Under the pieces are notes generated by a model. That model was not told the DNA's origin. It ran no database searches and was given only the letters and a program-made list of their open reading frames with translations. The translations under genes were made by a program, and so were the position numbers. Positions 54,625-64,000 of a stretch of DNA of 64,000 bases are shown here, one piece after another (positions within the stretch are counted from its first letter, which is position 1; each line of letters begins with the position of its first letter). Source of the stretch: Cryptomeria japonica (Eukaryota > Streptophyta > Pinopsida > Cupressales > Cupressaceae); the NCBI RefSeq assembly GCF_030272615.1, contig NC_081413.1, positions 447,250,538-447,314,537 on the forward strand, in the 5' to 3' direction.

Positions 54625-57600
54625 GTGACAAATCCTTTAATCCCCATCATGGTTCCTATAGCACCGATCACTACAAAGATACATAAACCAATCATGCCTG
54701 CAGTATTCAACTCCAGCGACATCCCAGTATGGTATAGCAATCGGATGCTGGAGAGTGATTCAGAGACCGACTCACATGAGTGGGAATTTGATTCTGTACA
54801 GCTTAACACTTCAGATGAGGAAGACACATCACCACCTCTGCCACGCAAAGACATACCTGTTTACGGAGAAGCACAGATAAAGACCACTTGGGTACCTGAG
54901 CTGGAAACATCTTCCACAGACCCTACGTCTCATCCTACGCCGGATTCTGATAGGGAGAGTACCATCAATGACCTTCACCACACTGTCTTAACCCTCACTG
55001 ATACATCTCCCGCACTTAACTTAATCGATGAAGTAATGCCCATTATCCACCCTGAACTCATCGAATGGAACCAACCAAATCCCCCATGTCTTGACCTCTT
55101 CCAAAATGATGAGGCTATCATTGACTTTTTGGAATTAAGGGATAATCTACCAAGCGGGGATCACAAAGCTGGATTCGCCATTGAACTTAATAGCGCAGCA
55201 TACTTCGGGGCGGATGCCGAACCCTTCAGCTACAAAAATATAACATTAAAACATGGATCTTCCAGTGAAAACCACACTGTGGCACTGTTTGATCCAACAA
55301 AAGTAAAAAGAAAGAGCGTATCCAACGGTGAAAACCTCTCTGAGGCACTTGAGGATGAAGGGTTTGACATTCTCCCTGCTAGTACACAACAGGAACGATC
55401 GACGATTCTCATTGAGGAGACTAAAGAATACAATGTGGGGACTCCTGAAAACCCTCATATCATACATCTGGCATCTCTTCTCACTCCAGAGGAACAACCT
55501 CAATTTATAGAGTTCTTCCAACAGCGTCAGATCAACTTTGCATGGTCATATGCAGACATGCCTGGGCTTGATCCTGATTTAGTCATGCATCATCTCACAG
55601 TAGCAGAAGGAGCCAAACCTGTCAAGCAGAAGCTTCGTAAGATGCATCCCCAAATTGCAGTGCTAGTCAAAACAGAACTCAAGAAACTCCTAGATGTTGG
55701 TTTCATTAGGCCAATTGATTATGCAGAATGGATCTCCAACATTGTGCCTGTCGGCAAACCAAAAGGGGGCATCCACATTTGTACTGACTTCAGAGATCTG
55801 AATAAGGCATGTCCTAAGGATGAATTTCCCCTACCAAATATCGACATCATAGTGGATCTAACAACAGGACATGCGATGCTTTCACTCATGGATGGCTTTT
55901 CCGGCTACAATCAGATAAAGATCGCACCCGAAGATCAACATAAGACAGCCTTCACATGTCCATGGGGCACATACTACTGGAATGTAATGCCTTTTGGTCT
56001 AAAGAATGTAGGAGTGACCTATCAAAGAGCAATGACCACCATCTTCCATGACATGATGCATACTATGATGGAAGATTATGTGGATGACTTACTAGCAAAA
56101 TCACTTACTAGAGAAGGACATCTCCACATCTTAGATCAAATCTTTGATAGACTGGAACAATATCATGTTCGACTCAACCCAAAGAAATGTGTCTTTGGAG
56201 TGACCTCCGGGAAGCTTCTAGGATACATTGTCTCAAGCAAAGGCATTGAGGTCGATCCAGCAAAGGTTAAGGCAATAATGGACATGCCACCTCCAAAGAA
56301 TATCAGTCAGCTAAGGACATTACAAGGGCGGCTTCAATCCATCCGAAGATTCATTGCACAATTGGCTGATAAGTGTCACCCATTCACACACTTGCTACAC
56401 AAGAACATCCGCTTTCAATGGAATGCCAGATGCCAACAAGCATTTCAGATGCTTAAAGACTATCTCATGAATCCACCATTGTTGATGCCACCAGATCCAA
56501 GTAGACCGTTGTTACTTTATATCTCAGTGACAAGTACAACATTAGGTGTATTATTGGCACAACATAATGCAGAAGGCAAAGAGTGTGCTGTTTACTACAT
56601 CTCTCGCACACTGGTTGGCTATGAACTCAATTACACACCTATTGAGCGAGCTTGCCTAGCAGTAATCTTAGCAGCCACTAAATTGCGACACTATCTGTTG
56701 ACACACAAGGTACAACTCATCGCAAAGATTGATCCACTCAAGTATTTACTCAGCAAAGCAGCATTGACAGGTCGTTTGGCCAAGTGGGTGATGATTCTAA
56801 GTGAATTTGACATCGAATATGTGGACCGTAAAGCTATCAAAGGTCAGGTCATTGCAGATCAGTTGGCCGATGCACCACTCATAGGCGATCATCCCCTCAT
56901 TTCCAATTTTCCAGATGAAGAGATATTCATGCTCACAGAAGTACAGCCATGGAAACTATATTTTGATGGTTCATACACTAGGCATGGCTAGGGGGCAGGC
57001 ATTCTGTTTATCACACCTCAAGGTGATAGCATTCCGAAGTCTTACAGGCTCACATTTCCATGCACCAACAATATAGCAGAATATGAGGCTTTGATCACAG
57101 GACTCAGATTAGCCATACAATGGAAATTACAAGAACTACAAGTATATGGTGACTCCAAACTAGTCATTCGACAAGCAACAGATGAATATCAGACCAAAGA
57201 TGATAAACTCATGCCATACAAGCAAATGGTGGACACTCTAAAGACATCATTTACTACTATCACCTTTGAGCAGATACCAAGAGATCAGAATCGAGCTGCT
57301 GATGCTATGGCTACTATCGCATCTCTCCTAGATCTTCCACAGAATTTAACACGCTATGAGTTCTTGGTAGAACAGCTTTGGATCCCCGCTTATGATATCC
57401 CCAAATCTGAAATGATATGTCGCCTTGTTGGTTCCGAATCCCCATGGTACGGTGAGTTCTACACCTATCTTCGCGATCATACCCTTCCTTCCAACCAATC
57501 AAATAACCAACGTAAAACCTTCATTCGCCAAACTGCTCGATATACCATTATTGCCAAAACCCTATACCGACGTAGTCTTGATGGTACTCTCCTTCGATGT

Positions 57601-58701
57601 CTAGAACAGGATGAGATAACAAAGGCTTTGGAAGAGGTACATGAAGGAATTTGCGGGACTCACTCAAGTGGTCCGTCACTAGCCAAGAAACTCATGCGAG
57701 CTGGATACTATTGGCCATCTATGGAAAAGGATTCCTACTACTTTGTCAGGAAATGCAAGAAATGTCAAGTTCATGGCGACCTGATACATGCACCGGCCCA
57801 GGAACTGCAACCAATCATGACACCATGGCCTTTCTGTCAATGGGGCCTTGATCTTGTGGGTAAAATCCATCCATCTTCATCCAATGGCCATAAATTCATT
57901 ATTACCGCCACCGAATATTTCACCAAGTGGATCGAAGCTGTTCCACTTACCCAAGTCACCGACAAGCAGATCGCCTCATTCATCCTCAATTACATCATCT
58001 GCCGGTATGGTGTGCCCATGTCCATTGTCACAGATAACGGTCTTCCTTTCAAAAATCAGGATGTTCGTGAGCTTTGTGAGAAATTTCATATCCAACACCG
58101 CTTTTCCACTCCCTATTACCCACAAGGCAATGGTCAGGTCGAAGCATCCAATAAAAACATATTGGGAATCCTAAAGAAGACAGTCAATGATGTCGGTCGT
58201 GATTGGCATGTTCAATTGAATCCAGCATTATGGGCATATCGAACTAGCATTCGAACCCCTACAGGTGCAACTCCTTATTCATTGGTCTATGGTGCAGAAG
58301 CTATCTTACCTATTGAGGTTGAGATACCATCATTACGAGTTTCCTTGCATAATCTCATCGATGATGAAGCATACAGAGTCTCACGTCTTCAGGACTTAGA
58401 GTTACTTGATGAGAAGCGACAAGCTGCATACAATCACCTCAAAGCCTATCAGCAGCGCATGAGTAGAAGCTACAATCACCGAGTTAGATCTCGTACATTT
58501 GAGGTAGGTGATCTTGTTCTTCGAGAGAATCCTTGCAACCAACCAAACAGAGAACATCAAGGCAAGTTTGAATCAAATTGGCTCGGCCCATATGTTGTCA
58601 CTACTGTATTCGGGTCCGGGGCATATCAGTTGGCTACATTAGATGGAGAACCGCTCACAGATCCAATCAATAGCATGCACCTCAAACGGTTTTATACCTA
58701 A
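54625..58701 (+). pseudogene. pol: G3 pol: RT, RNase H, archaeal-type RNase H and integrase, one in-frame TAG
   Basis: A single frame of about 1358 codons with only one stop, TAG at 56989-56991 in TRHG-stop-GAGIL. The first 290 residues are acidic and unfamiliar, with no protease DSG and no gag. Then INFAWSYADMPGLDPDLVMH (pre-RT), HICTDFRDLNKACPKDEFPL, MPFGLKNVGVTYQRAM and YVDD (56077-56088). The RNase H-like domain lacks its first Asp (LYISVTSTTLGVLLAQ). Archaeal-type RNase H: LYFDGSYTRHG, CTNNIAEYEALITGL, VYGDSKLVIRQ, QNRAADAMA. Integrase: HEGICGTHSSG, CKKCQVHG, GLDLVGKIHP, VTDNGLPF, GNGQVEASNKN, all catalytic residues present. The C-terminal domain ends HLKRFYT. This is the best preserved pol in the window, in the normal Tat domain order. 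Confidence 0.93.
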
Positions 58702-58734
58702 GGTGTACAAGGCATCAGGCTCCCCTGCATATCA

Positions 58735-58835
58735 GAAAATACCAAAAACATTCAGAAAAATGTCCTAAAGAAAATACCAAAAACATTCAGAAAAATGTCC
58801 TAAAGAAAATACAAAAACATTCAAAAAAGTAAAGA
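58735..58835. repeat. 35-bp tandem repeat, about three copies
   Basis: The unit GAAAATACCAAAAACATTCA then GAAAAATGTCCTAAA starts at 58735, 58770 and 58805 (the last shortened). It lies just after the pol stop. Confidence 0.9.
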
Positions 58836-59141
58836 AAAATCATGCATCCAAACGGTGAACAACCACTCCAGTGGCACCTTGGGTAAGTACGATGGCGAAA
58901 ACCTGGCAAACAGGCGCCACTCATAAAGGCAATGGCTCCAGTATCTTTCAGGCTCATTGCGATCACATTCATACATACACACATCCATCCATCTAACCAT
59001 GGCTTGTTATTTGATCTGTTATCCAAGAAAGTACTTCATGCGTCTGGCATCCCGCTTTTTCATAAATCATGTCCAACTTGGGGGAAATGCCCTTACAATC
59101 TAGATGATGGAAGTGGATTCTACATTATTGGTGATTCATTG

Positions 59142-59335
59142 GCAAAAACATTCAAAAATGTCTCGCAAAATACAAAAACATTCAAAAATGTCTCACAAAA
59201 TACAAAAACTTTCAAAAATGTCTTGCAAAATCCAAAAACATTCAAAAATGACTCACAAAATCCAAAAACATTCAAAAATGACTCACAAAATCCAAAAACA
59301 TTCAAAAACTATTACACAAAATCCAAAAACATCGA
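59142..59335. repeat. 30-bp tandem repeat, about six copies
   Basis: Unit CAAAAACATTCAAAAATG plus TCTCGCAAAATA and close variants. It shares AAAAACATTCA with the 35-bp array before it, so the two may have one origin. The 30-bp length keeps a frame, which explains repeated peptide ORFs here; they are not genes. Confidence 0.92.
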
Positions 59336-60725
59336 AAAACCCATCGAAAATCACACAAAAACATGACAACACATTGTACATACTCATCCATACAGATACC
59401 AAAACAAGCATTGATAAAATACTCACACGATGACCATTTACCAATCGACCACACAATCCACATCAACAATCAAACTGTCTTCAACAAGGATGCATCCTTC
59501 CTTACCAAAACAAAGACAAGATGACGTTTTCTTTGACAAGAAAATTATGTTAAGCTATCAAATACTTGGTTGATTTGTGAGTACAATCGTTCGTTTCAGG
59601 ATCTTTCAGCATGGTTTTGTATCGTTTGCGCATTATTTCCGATGAAGTTCTGGGGCATGTACTAATGGTGTCTACGTGGGAAGTTCACTAAGCTACGTGA
59701 TCTTATGCAAAATGCAATTATAGATCACTACGGCTTGCTGACTACAGCGTATATCTCGACCATATGAGCATGAACCATTACCAAGGATCCATATTCTTTA
59801 TTCTTTATGTATATACTGTTTGTTTGTAGGTACAATGCTCTTCCTTTGGTTCCTCCTACCTCATCCAAACTGGATAAAGGTTTTTATCTCTTAGTACGGT
59901 ATGCACTTGTCTCAGGATCTGATCAGCCTAAGGTCAAGGAGGATGATCCAAGTCATGCACGAAAGGAGATAATCCTTGTCTGTTCCGCAAGCAATACTCT
60001 GGTCGACTTGACCCTTATATCAAGTCATTTGTATTAACTTGCTATATTAAAATCCATGAAAGAAATACTCAGGTCATCTTGAATTATTGTGTCAAGATGC
60101 TTGTATTCTCTTCCAACATTTTAAAGCTCAATGATGAAAATAGAGCACTATGGATCGTCATTTCACCTCATCTATTTATATCTTGCATTCCGTTGCATAT
60201 CACCCATCCACTCATTCATTCATATGTAGGCTTTTACATGCAAAAATGACTAATAAAAACTGGTCTTGGATACAATCACGACCGAGTACTCTGATACATC
60301 CTCAATGCATCATACAAAGTCTTAAAAACCTTGCATTCCTCATGATCATATCATCCTTGCATTTAGGTGCATCTTGCATTACGTCCATTCATGTCATTTT
60401 TCAAAAACATTGCATATAGTTCATTATTGACATTACTTTTCATTTAAAAATCATTTTCATCAATCATAAATAATTAGATTCATTCATGGGATCAAATTGT
60501 CTTTGGTTGTATTGCATCATTTAATAAGCATTCATTTCATATCAATTATCCATTATCATTTTATTAAACTTTTCATCATTTATTATTTGAATTCATTTCT
60601 TTACAGTAAAAAGCTGCATTCATTCATTACTACAGTATCTTATAATGCTCATTTTAGGATTCATTTCACATTACATTTATTATCATCACATTAAGGTGCA
60701 GTTATTATCCCCATTAGTTATCATA
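59336..60725. other. G3 non-coding region
   Basis: No long frame, no retroelement motif. It includes GTTCTGGGGCATGTACTAATGG (given as GTTCTGGGGCATG at about 59646), purine-poor, and an increasingly AT-rich stretch with many ATTCATT words from about 60170. Confidence 0.6.
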
Positions 60726-61075
60726 TCATCATATAAACATTTGTACTTTCCATTTGTTTATCCATCAAACATTCATTTTAAAAATCATCATATAAACACT
60801 TGTACTTTACATTTGTTTATCTATCTGCATTCATTTTAAATATCATTTTATAAACATTTGTACTTTCCATTTGTTTATCCATCAAACATTCATTTTAAAA
60901 ATCATCATATAAACACTTGTACTTTACATTTGTTTATCTATCTACATTCATTTTAATATCATTTTATAAACATTTGTACGTTATATTTTGTTTATCCATA
61001 TGCATTCATTTAACATTTTGTTTATCATATAAACATTTGCACTTAAACATTTTGTTTATCCATATTACATTTATC
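60726..61075. repeat. Minisatellite with alternating 57-60-bp units, about six copies
   Basis: Type A (ATAAACATTTGTACTTTCCA, TCCATCAAACATTC) and type B (ATAAACACTTGTACTTTACA, TCTATCTGCATTC) alternate A-B-A-B from 60726 to about 60957, followed by two more diverged units. The pair is therefore the recent unit of duplication (about 117 bp). Confidence 0.88.
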
Positions 61076-61591
61076 TAAATACACATCTAGATGCATTTTT
61101 ATACATATATATCATTCATTCAAAACCATTGCATTGACATCATCACATAAATCATCTTATCATTGCATCGCAATAGGAAACACCATCAAAATCCTGTTCA
61201 TAAAATCCAGCATACGCATATATCATCATCGCATTCCATACATAAAGCATTACATCTCAAATCACATACAACAAATACATCTAACCCTGCATTCATATGT
61301 CAGTATACAACATCCTAAACCATCATACAAACATGCATAAAAGAAACATCTCATCAAATGCATACATGTACACATATACATCTAAGCAATAAATCATCAT
61401 CATGCATAAACGTCCATACATAATCAAATGCATCTCATCAAAATATGGGATCTCCTCATATATATCATCTCATATATCAGAGTACAATGAAGTCTACAAA
61501 ATCGGCTACCAAAGAGCCATCCAAGATACAGTCCAAAAAAATAGACAAAGATACAATACATGTATGCAAAAATGTTCTCTCAAATGCCACT

Positions 61592-63591
61592 CTAGCCAGA
61601 TGCTGTACCACCACCACCCCTACCTACTCCACCACTGGTACCTGCACCACCTGATCCATCTCTCCGTGGAGGCCTCATCGAACCCCCACTCCCTCCTGCA
61701 TCCCCTGATCTCTCCTGCCGTAGAGGACCCATCACACCCCCACTGCTCTGCATCCTTTGCGATCGCTCGGATCTGGCCTGCCGCATCTGTGAATAGCTGA
61801 GAGCTTGCTGGCTAATCGGTACCACTTGCTCATATAACCCACGCCAGTACTCTATCTCCGCCTGTGCTCGCCGCATCTCCCTCATAATCTCCCCTGAAGG
61901 CCCCTGTGCACCAGTCCGCACTCTCTCCTGCAGCTCCGCCAATCTCTCCACCACAGTATCTCTCTCCCGCAGCACCACTGTCAGCTCTGACTCACGTGCA
62001 AATAGCTGCACATCTCTAGCTGCTACCTCCGCCTCTAATCTCTCTACCCGGGTCTACAAATAACCTATCATGTGCTCCCGCAGATCCCCAGTAGCTCCCT
62101 CCCCCATGTCCATGGCTGTCTCACCTATATCACCCCCTCCACTAGGTCCCTCCCCTGCACCACCCTCCCCTGCACCTGTAGCCATCGGGATCTCTCTCTC
62201 CATCCCCCTCCCACTCAGCTGCACTCCCTGCATCAAAGGTCCCTGTGATATCTGAAGAGGTAGTCCACCTCTCCCTCTCTGCTGCCTCGGCATCCCCAAT
62301 CCTCCTCCTCCTCCTCCTCCACCTCCTCCGCCACCTCCATCTCCACCTCCATCTCCACCTCCTCCTCCTCCTCCTCCTTGACCTCCTGCTCTCCATCCTC
62401 GTCCTCGTCCCCTCTCATCCTCAAACGCTGGGATCGGCTCAGCTGGGTCTGATATCCGTCGGATCGGGTGCGCCGCCCGATACTGTGTATACTCTGCTGT
62501 CACACCTGCATCCACGACCCTTGGTCGTAAGTCCCATGGCCTCGCCTGCAGTGTCCGGAACTCTGCCAGTGCCTGATCATACAGTAGCACTGGACCCCAT
62601 GCATACCGCTCTCGGATCACTCGTGCATACTGCCCTGATCCACTCGGCAATCCCTGCTGCCGTCCAAACTGCCTCATCACCCATCCTGGCACCTATCTCT
62701 CTACATGATACGAAGTCCTCCCAATGAGGAATTGGGTCATGAAGCAATATGGTAGTGCCTCCACATCATCCTCCCATGGCTCACACTCTAAGTATGGCCG
62801 CCAGATCACTGCATCCAAATCATCTAATGCCCACCGCCACCACTCTAGCTTCCCCAAGTGGGGCTGGCTCATCATACCACTATACATAAACATATAGGGC
62901 TGGTCCACGGCTCGAAATCTCAGACTCACTGGTCGAGTCACTGGTAGATGCTCCCATGCCCACACATGCAGCAGCGTCATGCCTACTGCAAGCGAACCTC
63001 TCCCCCGGTACACTACCTCGTGTAACTCCTGATACATGTGCGCTAACACACATGGCCCCCAAGCATATCGGGTCCCCTCAGTCACCATCATCTCTATAAC
63101 CTGTCCCCACCCGACCGCCAATCCATGTGACCGCCTGTCTGGACACAGAAGTCCTCCCACGATCCCTGACAAAACTGCTGGAAGGGGCTCATATAGTGCT
63201 GCTATATCCTCCCATGCGATCGAGCCATCATCGATGTATACATCCTCATCAAATATCCACCGACAAGACACTGTCCCCCAGGATCTATCATATGTCACCA
63301 GCTGCCCCTGAATCGGAATTCGAAGGATACGCCACACGTCCTCTAAAGTCACTGTCATCTTGCCCTGGGGGCCAGATGGAACGTGCACGTCTCACTGTGC
63401 CATCGCTCTGCCAATGCTGTGATTAGGCCGTGATTCATCCGAATCATAGGCATATGCATCACCTCGTAGAGGCCAGTAACTGCAATACAATCAATCTCTA
63501 TCTGCGTCAATCGATCCCGCAATCCCTATGTCACGGGGTGGCGCTCGCGTAACTGCAACACGCGCAGATCCTCCTGCACATAGACATTCAT
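61592..63591 (-). pseudogene. Antisense plant mobile domain (PMD, aminotransferase-like) ORF of G3, broken
   Basis: Runs opposite to pol. Starts MNVYVQEDLRVLQLRERHPV (63591); TAG at 63526-63528; MNHGLITALAERWHSETCTF; a one-base frameshift near 63370; then GKMTVTLEDVWRILRIPIQG, the typical PMD entry motif (about 63300-63360). WEDIAALYEPLPAVL, CVLAHMYQELHEVVYRGRGS and LEWWRWALDDLDAVIWRPYL follow. After TAG (62693-62695) the frame continues with RERYAWGPVLLYDQALAEFR, a poly-Gly stretch (about 62280-62400), TAG (62054-62056), and a coiled-coil-like tail (VLRERDTVVERLAELQERVR) ending Gly-rich at 61592. PMD proteins of the MAIN/MAIL type act in plant gene silencing and genome stability; the domain is also known from transposons. 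About 660 codons in all, inactive here. Confidence 0.85.
62280..62400. repeat. CCTCCTCCTCC/CCATCTCCA low-complexity tract (poly-Gly coding on - strand)
   Basis: A microsatellite-like run of CCTCCT and CCATCTCCACCT that encodes the glycine-rich linker of the mobile-domain ORF. Other frames give Arg- or Glu-rich runs that are not real proteins. Confidence 0.9.
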
Positions 63592-63865
63592 CCAACCACC
63601 ATCAGTTGTTTTGTTATCAAACTTTCTTAAGTTTAAACCTAGACTATCATCAGATACTTTGATCAAGTATCTTCGGGTCTCAACAGGTAAGCAATCATGG
63701 CCGCCTAGACTTCAACAGGCATTTATCCTAACACATGACCTAAGTCTCATCAGGCTGCTATGGTTCAAAACAACTCCCACTGCACCTCGCCATCCATCAA
63801 TCGTTAGTCATCCAGAGATTTATTTTGTCCGAAACTGGGGCATCTCGTTATCCTAAGGCAAAAGC
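63592..63865. other. No gene seen; sequence upstream of the mobile-domain ORF
   Basis: About 270 bases with no frame of note. It would hold the promoter of the antisense ORF if it had its own. Confidence 0.5.
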
Positions 63866-63879
63866 ACTATTTTATCTAC

Positions 63880-63990
63880 AATAGCGCTAGTTATACACAA
63901 TAGCGCTACAATCACATCAATAGCGCTCAAACCTTTCTACAATAGCGCTACAACACCAAAAGTGCTAAAAACGCTATACAATAGCGCTAT
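63880..63990. repeat. Spaced AATAGCGCT palindromic repeats, five exact copies
   Basis: AATAGCGCT at 63880, 63899, 63919, 63941 and 63980, plus degenerate AGTGCT and ACGCTA words, spaced about 18-22 bases with one double gap. AGCGCT is self-complementary. The array may go on past 64000. Confidence 0.88.
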
Positions 63991-64000
63991 TACCCATACA

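Larger units (their letters stand above)
53131..64000 (+). mobile_element. Tat-like Ty3/gypsy retrotransposon G3 with antisense mobile-domain ORF; 3' end outside window
   Basis: Inserted in the G2 3' LTR after GTTAC. Order: LTR (53131-54569), primer site, pol with RT, RNase H, archaeal-type RNase H and integrase (54625-58701), a long non-coding stretch with minisatellites, and a plant-mobile-domain ORF on the - strand (61592-63591). The 3' LTR is not reached by 64000, so the element is longer than 10.9 kb. No gag or protease is visible. Confidence 0.88.

Noticed and set aside
59120-59433. ORFs with TFKNVSQNTK or HSKMSHKIQK repeats on three frames
   Set aside because: A 30-bp repeat is open in several frames at once; all are artefacts of the array.
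62142-62727. ORFs rich in Arg, Glu or Leu runs over the poly-Gly tract
   Set aside because: Shadows of the CCTCCT tract in other frames; the mobile-domain frame on the - strand explains it.
1-64000. Search for tRNA, rRNA, snoRNA, organelle DNA and CRISPR
   Set aside because: No tRNA-like B-box/acceptor layout, rRNA or organelle gene text, or regular repeat-spacer array was seen by reading; a covariance-model scan was not possible.

Overview
This window is repeat DNA from a large plant nuclear genome. It is built almost entirely of nested LTR retrotransposons, and I found no host gene, tRNA, rRNA or CRISPR. The elements (Ty1/copia with a GGGGGAGATT polypurine tract; Tat-like Ty3/gypsy with an extra RNase H; a plant mobile domain) are confined to plants. 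The density of nesting suits a big genome such as a gymnosperm, but the species cannot be named from sequence alone.

Layout, left to right. (1) 1-2272: an inverted copia LTR (A'), ending exactly at 2272 against the cut 5' LTR of copia A. (2) 2273-10238: copia A, + strand, with recognisable gag, protease, integrase, RT and RNase H, all broken by stops, and a 1789-bp 3' LTR. (3) 11250-16395: copia B, - strand, 853-bp LTR. Its pol is replaced by a long unknown ORF, and an integrase tail is fused upstream of gag zinc knuckles. (4) 16400-19060: AT-rich, unclassified. (5) About 19060-44535: copia C, - strand, split by two later insertions. (6) 19762-39602: a 19.8-kb gypsy element (G1, - strand) inside the 3' LTR of copia C, with a CAATC target duplication. 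Each of its 6.33-kb LTRs carries a roughly 1213-codon reading frame of unknown function. (7) 44536 onward: a gypsy-like element without pol (G2, + strand, 4.2-kb LTR) inside the gag of copia C. (8) 53131 to beyond 64000: a Tat-like gypsy element (G3, + strand) inside the 3' LTR of G2. It has pol but no visible gag or protease, and a plant-mobile-domain ORF on the opposite strand.

Insertion order: copia C is oldest, then G1 and G2 entered it, then G3 entered G2.

The most unusual biology is the set of accessory ORFs. G1 keeps a giant ORF inside its LTR, so it exists twice and would be the first reading frame of the genomic RNA. Copia B carries an ORF of about 1090 codons where pol should be. 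G3 carries an antisense mobile-domain ORF. All three have a similar plan: a globular N-terminal part, a low-complexity or basic linker and a coiled-coil-like tail. G1 also has an archaeal-type RNase H between protease and RT, which is not the usual Tat order. G1 and G2 share a conserved block of about 40 bp, with a small hairpin, just before the 3' LTR in place of a normal polypurine tract. This suggests that G2 was mobilised by machinery of the G1 type. Every ORF is decayed, largely by CAG-to-TAG changes, so nothing here is likely to be active now.
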